This document shows positions 23,778-34,800 of a DNA stretch of 64,000 nucleotides, piece by piece. The position numbers and the translations under genes are program-made. The stretch is from Chrysemys picta bellii (taxonomy: Eukaryota; Chordata; Testudines; Emydidae): contig NC_088809.1 in NCBI RefSeq assembly GCF_011386835.1, forward strand, positions 25,241,067 through 25,305,066, read 5' to 3'. Position 1 is the first letter of the stretch; each line of letters opens with the position of its first letter. The notes under the pieces are model-generated. The model had not been told where the DNA came from and searched no databases. It was given only the letters and a program-made list of their open reading frames with translations.

Positions 23778-24214
23778 CACACCCCCACACATTGCACATG
23801 AACCCCAGATCTCAAGTTAGCAAAAGTACCTTGTGAAGTCAAGTAGCTCAGCACTGTGGATTTAGTGTCTGAATGAGACTTAGTTAAGAGTTGGCTGAAG
23901 TGTCATGGGAGAACGTGTTTTTTTAATCTGAGCACCAATCCTCCAAGTCCCAGTAGTGCCTGTCATCTCACTAGTGATAGCTCCTATCACAGAGCCCATG
24001 CCAACTCTTTGCTGTCCCATGCACCCTCCCTGGTACTGGCCTGTGCCAGGCAATCATCCCAGGGAGGAGAGCACGATGGCAGTGAGCTGCCATGTCTCCC
24101 CCTGCGCAGCATCAGGGAGCCTATGTAACTGTATCAGTTCTAACAGCACAAAGAGCCTGTAACATTCTTATCAGTCATGGGAGGTTTCCAGGATATTTCT
24201 GCCTTTGGAAGGCG

Positions 24215-24520
24215 AAGAGGGGACACGGGTCCTGTGAGCGTGACCCATCTGGCACTGGGGACATTGTAGAAGGATGTGAACATGAACCACCCGGCACTGG
24301 TGTCACCGTGGAAGGACGTGAGTATGAACCACCCAGCACTAGGGATACCATTGAAGGACATGAGCATGACCTACCTAGCACTGTGGACACCATGGAAGGA
24401 CATGAGGGTGAACCACCCAGCACTGGGGACACTGTGGAAGGACGTTGGCGTGACTCCCCACCCTGCACTGGGGACACCGTGGAAGGATGTGGGTGTGACC
24501 CGCTTGGCACTGGGAATGAG
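24215..24520. repeat. 42-bp minisatellite, about 7 units, open in frame
   Basis: Imperfect 42-bp units (CACTGGGGACACCGTGGAAG, then GACGTGAGCATGAACCACCC) repeat about seven times. As 42 is a multiple of 3, the + strand stays open as a 14-residue repeat (GDTVEGHEHEPPST-like) and two minus frames also stay open. No start context or splice signal supports expression. Confidence 0.8.
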
Positions 24521-24673
24521 ATTTGGGAATAACCTCCCAAGAGGAGCAGTGGGAGCAAACAACCTAATTAATTTTAAGCCAGAGCATTATAAATTTATGA
24601 GCAGGGCTGTATGAGGGGACTGCCTGCGACAGCGGGAACTGGACTCCATGACCTAGAAGTCCCTTCAGTCCTA

Positions 24674-25070
24674 AAATCATAGAACCAGAGGGTTAGAAGG
24701 GACGGCAAGTAGGGTGACCAGACAGCAAGTGTGAAAAATCGGGATGGGGGTGGGGGTAATAGGAGCTCATATAAGAAAAAGCCCCAAATATCGGGACTGT
24801 CCCTATAAAATCAGGACATGAGGTCACCGTAACCACAAGGGTCATCTAGTCTAACCCCCTGCCGAGATGCAGGATTTGTTGTGTCTAAACCATCCCAGAC
24901 AGGTGGCTTCACCCTCCTTTTGAAACCTCCAGTGAAGGAGCTTCCACAACCTCCCTAGACCTCTGTTCCACTGTCCTACTGCTCTTACAGCTCGGCAGTT
25001 TTTCCTGAGGTATATCTGCTAAATTGCTTTGCTGTAGTTTGAACCCATAGCGCCATGTTCCAAAGGAAAA
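24674..25070 (-). repeat. CR1 LINE 3' fragment, split by a MITE
   Basis: The CR1 3' end (AATCATAGAACCAGAGGGTT) is on the left; CR1 resumes after the MITE at 24712-24829 with GGGTCATCTAGTCTAACCCC and continues to about 25070. Confidence 0.8.
24712..24829. mobile_element. TA-flanked MITE (GGGTGACCAGA family)
   Basis: Flanked by TA on both sides; ends GGGTGACCAGAC and GAGGTCACCG. Inserted in a CR1. Internal AAAATCGGGA and CGGGACTGTCCCTATAAAAT are shared with 48918-49036. Confidence 0.82.
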
Positions 25071-25075
25071 ACAGC

Positions 25076-25700
25076 ACAAAGACCCACCAAGTCCCCTTCT
25101 CCCCCACCTGCCAGCCACACTGCATCAATGCTGGAGGGACGACCTCTAGGTTGGCCAGAGCCTGGCGCCTGTTCAGTCCTTGGCTCTGCACAGAGACTGC
25201 AGCCCCCGGGCTCAGCTAGTGCCAGCTCAGGGGATGGGTTCTGTGCTACTGGCACCTGGCAACCGGACTGAGCCCAACCGCTCATTCCCCCTTTCACTTG
25301 ACCGGCCGACAGGTGGTAACAAGCAGCGACTCTCGACCTGCCCTTGCCCATCGGGTTATTGACATTGCTTTGCAGGTCTTACAGAGCCCAGGTTCCTCCC
25401 ATCCTGTTTGGCTTGAGCTTTCCATATGTTTCCTTATTTGCTCTGGTGCCTGGACAGTTCTTCAGAAATGCTTTGAATTGGGACAGTGTCAATAACAGAA
25501 GTCCCTAGCTCACTGCTCTGTTATCTTGGGAGTATCTGGCATTTCTCAGAAAGGAGGGAGGACTGTCTGGCTATTTTATATTATTGTGGGTAATAAAACC
25601 GCCCAAGACACACAAGCAGTGACTATTTCCTTCTGCACATGCAAATCTTCCTTGCTGGGAGTTGAAGTTCTGAGGTAAACTGGGTGAGGACAGAGGTGCC
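25076..25700. other. Upstream flank of gene B
   Basis: Non-repetitive sequence between a CR1 and the gene B TATA box. Regulatory elements of gene B would be expected here, but I cannot identify any with confidence. Confidence 0.4.
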
Positions 25701-25708
25701 AGGTCTGC

Positions 25709-25714
25709 TATAAA
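25709..25714 (+). promoter_or_regulatory. TATA box of gene B
   Basis: TATAAA within GTCTGCTATAAAGGGAC, 89 nt before the ATG, so transcription should start near 25740 and the 5' UTR is about 60 nt. Confidence 0.65.
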
Positions 25715-25797
25715 GGGACAAATCGCAGCTCAGTGCTCAGGAGCAGGCAGACGGACCGTTCGGGTTTCTCGCCCATCTGCTCAGCAGCACCGTCAGA

Positions 25798-25801
25798 ATG
25801 G
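25798..25801 (+). CDS. Gene B exon 1, coding part (ATGG)
   Basis: ATGG is followed directly by the donor GTGAGT. It joins the exon at 41884 as ATG-GCA-GAC. The choice rests on the TATA box upstream, the phase match and the same ATGG|GTGAGT layout in fragment A. Splicing must be checked with RNA. Confidence 0.6.
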
Positions 25802-28800
25802 GTGAGTTATTTTCTTACCCAAACCTTTCATTCCGTGCCAGAGGCTGGATCCGCCCCATGCAGATGCAGAGTGCTGTGAGGACAAGGCAAAGAGTGACGA
25901 TGAGGACAGGGAACGCAAGGGGCACCGATCCTGTGTCAATGAGGGGCTGCTGGGCAGCCGTCCGGCCTAGCAGCAGAAGGGAGGCCAGAGAGAAGAACAC
26001 GTATCTAAGCACCTCATTAGCATGAGGAGGATCAGGCCCAGGCCTTCCCACACATGCCTGTTCTCCACCCAAGCCCTGCCCCCTCTATGACCCTGCACCA
26101 TGGACGCCTGAGGCTTTGTCCTGACACGCTACTTACCAACATCCAGCGTGGCCCCATCCCCACTCACACTGGAGTGTGACAGCAGCATCTCCCCCCTCAC
26201 ACCACAGAGGGACAGGCGGGCTGAGGCCTAAGTAACTTCACCTTCGCTCCCTACCCTTCACCCAACCCCAGAGCAAACCCTTCATCCAACCCCAATCCGT
26301 TCACCCAACTCCAGAGCAAATTTCCACAGTTTGCCCCAGATTCAATGTTGTAAGGAGGTTTTAGGGGCAGAATGGAAGGTGTTTTGAGCTGGGGAAAAAA
26401 GCCTGTTTGTTGGGGAAATCTAACAACTGAGGTGAAGCCATTCATGTTTAAAAATTGCATCTAAGCTGGGCAGGGCCGGCCTTTGGGAAAATGGTACCCT
26501 GGGAGAACTTGCATTTTGGTGCCCTTGGCCCCCATGGGCATGGTGCCCCCCATTGCCCCTGGCTCCCCATGGGCTTCCCAAACTCCCCACCCTCCCTACC
26601 CCCCAACCTCTGCACTGTGCCCCCTTTACCCCAATACCTGCTCCCCCTCCTGTGCCCCTAATCCCTACACTCCCTACACTCCCAATCTCTGCCCCCCATC
26701 TGTGCCCTAACACCTACACTGTGCCACCTTCACCCCTAATCTCTGCACCTCCCTCCTGCCCCCAACCCCTGCACTGTACGTGCCCCCTTCTCCTCAATCC
26801 CTGCACCTCATTCACTCCTACCCCCCCCCCCCCCCGAGCCCCTAAGCCCTGTATCCCCCTCAGGGCCGTCCCTAGGCATAGGCGGCTGCGCAGGGCACCC
26901 TCGCTGGACGCCCCTGCCCCGCACTGGGCTGGCCGGCTTCCCCCCTCAGCCGGCCGGTGAGGGCTTCAGCCTCCTGCTCTGCCGAGTCCGACCCAGCCTC
27001 GGGAGCCCAGAGCGGCGCAGCCCCGGCCCAGCGCCGAGACCCCCCCTGCAGCCGGACTGTCGGGGGGGGGGGCGGGGCCAGGACAGGAGGAGCGAAACTT
27101 CCATGTGCGGGCGGTGGGGGGGGGATTTAAAGTGACAGTGCGCTCACTGTCTCTCACAGTTCCCTAACACACACACGGTCTTTCTCGCACACAGACTGGC
27201 TCTCATACACTCTGCCTCTCACAGACCCCCGAAATAGATTGTCACACACACACAGTCTCACACTCTGTCACAGTCTCACATACACACACACAGTCTCTCC
27301 CTTTGTCTCTCTCACACACACATACATGCACACACACTCTGTCACACACACACACATACACGGTCACGCACGCGCACACACACACTTGTATTATTGTTGT
27401 TATTATTACTGCTTGGTACTTCCTGTCACAATGCTCATGGTGAGCCAGGAGTGGCTGGGGCTGCAGGAGGGCCCTGGGCTCTGGCAAGATGCAGCCTCCA
27501 TGTGACAGCGCGAAGCCTGGCTTGACTCACTGCCACAGCGTCTGCTGCGTACGAAGCTCAGGGTGTGTCAGCAATGGGGGTGGTGGTTCTGGGAGTCCGT
27601 GGATGAGAGTGGTGGCTGTGACCCCTCAACACACTGGGGTCAGCGGTGGCGGCTGGGGACCGCCTTCACTGGAGCATAGGGGCACCAGTTTAATGATACT
27701 GCTTAGGGCCCCATAAATCCTAAGGACGGCCCTGGTGAGTGCCCCAGGGGTCCGTCCTGGCGCTGATTTTGTTCAACATCTTTATTAATGATTTGGATGA
27801 TGGGATGAATTGCACCCTCAGCAAGTTCACAGATGACACTAAACTAGGGGGAGAGATAGGTATGCCGCAGGGTAGGGATAGGGTCCAGAGTGACCTAGAC
27901 AAATTGGAGGATTGGGTCAAAATAAATCTGATGAGGTTCAAGAAGGACAAGTGCAGAGTCCTGCACTTAGGATGGAAGAATCCCATGCACTGCTACAGGC
28001 TGGGGACCGACTGGCTAAGCAGCAGTTCTGCAGAAAAGGACCTAGGGGTTACAGTGGATGAGAAGCTGGATATGAGTCAGCAGTGTGCCCTTGTTGCCAA
28101 GAAGGCTAACAGCATATTGGGCTGCATTAGTAGGAGCATTGCTAGCAGATCAAGGAAACAACAAGGAGTCTGGTGGCACCTTAAAGACTAACAGATTTAT
28201 TTGGGCATAAGCTTTCGTGGGTAAAAACCTTACTTCTTCGGATGCATAGAGTGAAAGTTACAGATGCAGGCATTATATACTGACACATGGAGAGCCAGGA
28301 GTTACTTCGCAAGTGGAGAACCAGTGTTGACAGGGCCAATTCGATCAGGGTGGATGTAGTCCAATCCCAATAATAGATGAGGAGGTGTCAATTCCAGGAG
28401 CAGGAAAGCTGCTTCTGTAATGAGCCAGCCACTCCCAGTCCCTATTCAAGCCCAGATTAATGGTGTTAAATTTGCAAATGAATTTTAGTTCTGCTGTTTC
28501 TCTTTGAAGTCTGTTTCTGAAGTTTTTTTGTTCAATGATAGTGACTTTTAAATCTGTAATAGAATGACCAGGGAGATTGAAGTGTTCACTTACTGGCTTA
28601 TGTATCAGAGGGGTAGCCGTGTTAGTCTGAATCTGTAAAAAGCAACAGAGGGTCCTGTGGCACCTTTAAGGCTAACAGAAGTATTGGGAGCATAAGCTTT
28701 CGTGGGTAAGAACCTCACTTGCATCTTGCATCTGAAGAAGTGAGGTTCTTACCCACGAAAGCTTATGCTCCCAATACTTCTGTTAGTCTTAAAGGTGCCA

Positions 28801-31800
28801 CAGGACCCTCTGTTGTTTTTGGCTTATGTATGTTACCATTCCTGATGTCCGATTTGTGTCCATTTATTCTTTTGCGGAGGGACTGTCTGGTTTGGCCAAT
28901 GTACATGGCAGAGGGGCATTGCTGGCACATGATGGCATATATAACATTAGTGGATGTGCAGGTGAATGAGCCCTTGATGGTGTGGCTGATGTGGTTGGGT
29001 CCTCTGATGGTGTCGCCAGAGTAGATATGGGGACAGAGTAGGCAACGAGGTTTGCTACAGGGATTGGTTCCTGGGTTGGTGTTTCTGTGGTGTGGTGTGT
29101 AGTTGCTGGTGAGTATTTGCTTCAGGTTGGGGGGTTGTCTGTAAGCAAGGACTGGCCTGCCTCCTGAAGTCTGTGAGAGTGCAGGATCATTTTCCAGGAT
29201 AGTTTGTAGATCGTGGATAATGAGCTGGAGAGGTTTTAGCTGGGGGCTGTATGTGATGGCCAGTGGTGTTCTGTTATTGTCCTTGTTGGGCCTGTCCTGT
29301 AGTAGGTGATTTCTGGGTACCCGTCTTGCTCTGTCAATCTGTTTCCTCACTTCCCCAGGTGGGTATTGTAGTTTTACGAATGCTTGATAAAGATCTTGTA
29401 AGTGTTTGTCTCTGTCTGAGGGGTTGGAGCAAATTCGGTTGTATCTTAGGGCTTGGCTGTAGACAATGGATCGTGTGATGTGTCTTGGATGGAAGCTGGA
29501 GGCATGTAGGTACGTATAGCGGTCTGTAGGTTTCCGGTATAGGGTGATGTTTATGTGACCATCACTTATGTGCACTGTAGTGTCCAGGAAGTGGATCTCT
29601 TGTGTGGACTGGTCCAGGCTGAGGTTGATCGTGGGGTGGAAATTGTTGAAGTCCAAGTGGAATTCTTCAAGGGCCTCCTTTCCGTGGGTCCATATGATGA
29701 AGATGTCATCAATGTAGCGCAAGTAGAGGAAGGGCTCTAGGGGACGAGAGCTGAGGAAGCGTTGGTCTAAGTCAGCCATAAAAATGTTGGCATACTGTGG
29801 GGCCATGCGGGTACCCATAGCAGTACCACTGACTTGAAGGTATAAGTTGTCCCGAAATCTGAAGTGGTTGTGGGTGAGGACAAAGTCACAAAGCTCAGGC
29901 GTGCTGTGGCCTCATCAGGGATACTGTTCCTCACAGCTTGTAGTCCATCCTCATGTGGAATATTGGTGTAAAGTGCTTCTACATCCATGGTGGCCAGGAT
30001 GGTGTTTTCAGGAAGAACACCAATGCATTGTAGTTTCCTCAGGAAGTCGGTGGTGTCTCGAAGATAGCTGGGAGTGCTGGGAGAGTAGGGTCTGAGGAGA
30101 GAGTCCAAATAGCCAGATAATCCTGCTGTAAGAGTGCCAATGCCTGAGATGATGGGGCGTCCAGGATTTCCAGATTTATGGATCTTGGGTAGCAGATAGA
30201 ATACCCCTGGTCGGGGTTCTGGGGGTGTGTCCATGTAGATTTGTTCCCATACTGTAGCTGGGAATTTCTTGAGCAGATGGTGTAGTTTCTTTTGGTATTC
30301 CTCAGTGGGATCAGAGGATAGAGGCCTGTAGAATGTGGTCTTGGAGAGTTGCCTGGCAGCCTCCTGTTCATAATCCGACCTGTTCATTATGACTACAGCA
30401 CCTCCTTTGTCAGCCCCTTTGATGATAATGTCAGAGTTGTTTCTGAGGCTGTGGATGGCATTGCGTTCTGTACGGCTGAGGTTATGGGACAAGTGATGTT
30501 ATTTGTCCACAATTTCAGCCTGTGCACGTCTGCGGAAGCACTCTATGTAGAGGTCCAGTCTGTCATTTCGACCGTCAGGAGGAGTCTATGCAGAGTTCTT
30601 CTTCTTGTAGTGTTGGTAGGAGGGTTCCTGTGCGTCAGTGCACTGTTCAGTGGTGCGTTGAAAATATTCCTTGAGTCAGAGACGATGAAAGTAGGCTTCC
30701 AGATCACCGCAGAACTGTATCGTGTTCGTGGGGATGGTGGGACAGAAAGAGAGTCCCCGAGATAGGACAGACTCTTCTGCTGGGCTAAGTATGTGGTTGG
30801 AAAGATTGACAATGTTGTTAGATGAGTTGAGGGTACCACTGTTGTAGCCCCCTGTGGCAGGTAGGAGTTTAGATAGCTTACTGTCCTTTTTCCTCTGTAG
30901 AGAAGTGAAGTGTGCATTGTAAATGGCTTGTCTCATTTTTGTAAAGTCCAGCCACGTGGAAGTTTGTGTAGAAGGCTGGTATTGTATGAGAGTCTCCAGT
31001 TCTGAGAGCTCATTCTTGATCTTCTCCTGTCTGCTGTACAGGATGCTGATCAGGTGGTTCCTCAGTTTCTTTGAGAGTGTGTGGCACAGTCTCTCACCAT
31101 AGTCAGTGTAGTATGTTGATTGCAATGGATTTTTTACCTTCAGTCCATTTGGTATGATGTCCATCTGTTTGCATTTGGAGAGGAAGATGATGTCTGTCTG
31201 TATCTGTGCAAGTTTTTTATTGAGGTTGATGGATTTCCACTCCATACGGCTAAATTTAGTGCCTTGCATGGTGTCAAGTGTCGGGGGTAGCCATGTTAGT
31301 CTGTATCGACAAAAACAACAAGGAGTCTGGTGGCACCTTAAAGACTAACAGATTTATTTGGGCATAAGCTTTCATGGGGACTGGGAGTGGCTAGCTCATT
31401 ACAGAAGCAGCTTTTCCTCTCCTGGAATTGACACCTCCTCATCTATTATTGGGAGTGGACTACATCCACCCTGATTGAATTGGCCCTGTCAACACTGGTT
31501 CTCCACTTGCGAAGTAACTCCCTGCTCTCCACGTGTCAGTATATAATGCCTGCATCTGTAACTTTCACTCTATGCATCCGAAGAAGTGAGGTTTTTACCC
31601 ACGAAAGCTTATGCCCAAATAAATCTGTTAGTCTTTAAGGTGCCACCAGACTCCTTGTTGTTTTTGTAGATACAGACTAACACGGCTACCCCCTGATACT
31701 TGAGATCAAGGGAAGTGATTATTCCCCTGTATTCAGCACTGGTGAGGCCACATCTGGAGTACTGCATCCAGTTTTGGGGCCCCCCACTACAGAAAGGAAC

Positions 31801-34800
31801 TGGACAAATTGGAGAGAGTTCCACGGAGGGCAACGAAAATGATCAGGGGGCTGGGGCACATAGGATAACCAGACCTCCCGTGTTCCATCCTGATATTTCG
31901 TACTGCGGTGTTTTTTTTTGCGCTGGCGACCCCCACCATGTGTCCCGATATTTTCTTCCTCTCATCTGGTCACCCTAGGGATACATGACATACAAGGAGA
32001 GGCTGAGGGAACTGGGCTTTTTTAGTCTGCAGACGAGAAGAATGAGGGGGGATTTGATATCAGCCTTCAACTACCTGAAGGGGGGTTCCAAAGAGGATGG
32101 AGCTCGGCTGTTCTCAGTGTTGGCAGATGACAGAACAAGCAGCAATGGTCTCAAGTTGCAGTGGGGGTGGTCTAGGTTGGATATTAGGAAACACTATTTC
32201 ACTAGGAGGGCAGTGAAGCACTGGAATGGGTTACCTAGGGAGGTGGTGGAATCTCCATCCTTAGAGATTTTTAAGGCCCGGCTTGACAAAGCCCTGGCTG
32301 GGATGATTTAGTTGGTGTTGGTCCTGCTTTGAGCAGGGGTTTGGACTAGATGACCTCCTGAGGTCTCTTCCAACCCTAATCTTCTATGAGTCTATGATTC
32401 TATGATCTTGAAGGCAGTTTGTGTTATAGTTCTCTTGGCATCCAACCATTAAGGCCATGAGGCAGCATACCTCAGTTTCCCTCTCACATAGTAAACCAGG
32501 TTTGTTATGGTTTCTCCGCTGTGGTAAGCTTTAAGTCTGTTTACAAGTATTAATTGCAAAGTAGCATTATCATTAGGTTTAACATCTGTGTCAAAATTCT
32601 TATCCCCAAAACTTAACATTAATACCAAAATGTTTATCACAGATGTTCGTTTACAAGTATCTTTATGATACCACACCCTCTGTTCAGATAATGTATTTTG
32701 ACTTTAGTTTGTTCATCACCCATGGTGTCCTTTGACTCTCTCCCATGTAATCAGTCACTGGCTTTTCTTTCCCTCCAGTGTTCCCCTCTGTGTGGGTTCT
32801 TATTTTAATCATGTTTCTGGAATTTTGGTGCCTCAGGGTCTGGCAAGATAGGTGTTTGGGGGATCCTGCACATTGGCTGGCCCTTTGGGGAGCAGTCTCC
32901 TAACCCCAGGAGTGTACATATGCAGAAATCCAGCTCCCCTTTTGGGGTTACCCTGTGTTTCCCCCTCCCAGCACTGAATCCTTCCCTGCCCCCTAGAGAG
33001 CTGTGATCTGTGCTCTCTGGGCTAGGTGTGTTTACCTGCTGATCAGATGCACCTTTTCCCAGCAGCTTTTTCATAACTGCTCCTTGTCTCTCACCAGCCT
33101 GGGGAATGCACGCCCCCTCCCCCACTCCTCAGTTGGGTCATCTGTATTCTGGCAGACTACCACCTTGCAATTTCCTGGTCCCAACTCCTCTGTTATCACA
33201 GGCATTGGAGCTGCATCTCAATGTAAAGAGACACAGTTACGTTTCAAAAATTTATCAGAAATAGCATCTTGACAAACTGGGACCTGGATTGGGGTACCCT
33301 CCGCCACCCCTTTCTCTGTGTGACTGCTCCCCACCAGGAGGTCAATTACACAGTTCCTTCTCAAAACCTGGGTCACAGGCTGAGTGCCTGGATGCACAGA
33401 TGCTGACCCAGCCATCCTCTTAGTGTCCTGGGCATTCTGCCCCAAGTGACTAGTGAGGAGACATTCCTGTACCCCAACTATTCCTTCCCCAGTTTCCTCT
33501 TCTGGGCCACCTCCTAAGACACATTTCTCTGTGCTCCCTAGGAAGGGTTCTATCTCTTGTTCAGCTGCAAAACTCTGCCAGCTAACAACTGCGGCAGTTT
33601 CCTTAATTACTGGCAACACCTCTCCTGCCCCTGCGCCTGAGGGCATGTTTCCTTCTGCAGGAAAGGAGCTAGTCTCAGCCCCTCCCATACTTGGAAGCAC
33701 CCTGCTTCCCTGTGTTACAGAGTCACAGGAATCCTCACCACCTCAGTGGTTTGTGAGATCCCCTCTCCCTTCTCTGGGCTCTCCTCTGGGACACATTGCT
33801 CTCTGCTCCCTAGAGCCGGCTTTATCTCTGGTTCAGCTGCGACCGGCTGGCAGCTAACAACCTGGACAGTTCTCTCTCTGGCTGGCATCACACCCCGATC
33901 CCTTCCTGATGTGGTGTTGCCTCCAGCTGCAGTGCAGGAGTTGGTCTCAACCAACCACCCTCCCACCTGGAAGCATGTGGCTTCCCCCTGCTGTAGAAGA
34001 ATCAAGGAGACTCTGTCCCATTCTCTCAGCAGTTCCTGAGACCTTACCCTTTCCCTCGGGGGTCCCAGCATAACATTCCCTCCTGCTGCAGGCAAATACT
34101 TTAACCTGAGCTACACGGAAAAAATCATTACCAAGAAGCAGGTCGACTAGGAGGTGTTCCATTACCCCCACAGTCAAAACACTTCTCAAACCTTCCCACC
34201 CCACATGGATTTTAGCTAGTGGTTCAAGGAATCTGCTTTCGCCCACCCCCACAATCTGCCATTTGGCCAGGTAGCATACTGGCTTTTGGGACCACACGCT
34301 GCTTAACTAGAGAGATCTGGGCCCCTGTATCCTTCTGTCCCAAGTATTCCCTGCCATTAATTTAGACAACCTTAACATACTCCATGGCTGGTTCTGCAGA
34401 GGCTAATCTCACAAAACCAATATGTCAGGTTTCGATTCCCTGGGGGGTTTCTGTGTTGAGGACAGCAGAAATAACATGAGCTATTGGTTGCTTGCTTCCT
34501 CCTAGCACAGGGCATTTATTCCTCAGGTGACCAGTGGAATTACACTGATAGCATCTTTTGGGCTCTTCTGCTTTTACGGGAGATTTGGGATAGGAGTTAC
34601 CAGTAGAGGAATCAAGTATCAGGGGGTATGCATCCGAAGAAGTGAGGTTTTTACCCACGAAAGCTTATGCCCAAATAAATCTGTTAGTCTTTAAGGTGCC
34701 ACCAGACTCCTTGTTGTTTCAGTAGAGGAATGTTTTTGGGTAGGAGAATGTTTAGGCTCCCAGGTCCTTTCTCTTCCCAGGGGCAAAATGGGATCCTCCC

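Larger units (their letters stand above)
28156..31702 (-). mobile_element. Penelope-like retroelement with 9-bp target duplication
   Basis: Inserted in CR1 between two copies of AGATCAAGG (28147-28155 and 31703-31711). The left end carries the terminal repeat inverted relative to the right end (31290-31370 and 31575-31702), a known habit of Penelope-like elements. Between them lies a minus-strand coding region for an N-terminal domain, reverse transcriptase and GIY-YIG endonuclease, now broken by several shifts. Confidence 0.9.
27735..32404 (+). mobile_element. CR1 LINE, right half, with nested insertions
   Basis: CR1 + strand segments at 27735-28155, 31711-31862 and 31976-32404. It starts at the conserved PQGSVL region (read [20 protein letters not shown]) and continues through [47 protein letters not shown] and [13 protein letters not shown] to the TCTATGATTCTATGATC tail. 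A Penelope-like element and a MITE interrupt it. Its left neighbour in the ancestral copy is at 17060-17137. Confidence 0.85.

Noticed and set aside
26553..26960. Proline-rich + strand frame, repeated on the minus strand near 63050-63430
   Set aside because: It lies inside the C-rich interior of the hAT-like element and appears in both copies for that reason.
33218..33857. Overlapping 130-160 codon frames on both strands
   Set aside because: They lie in the low-complexity spacer of the gypsy remnant and show no domain.
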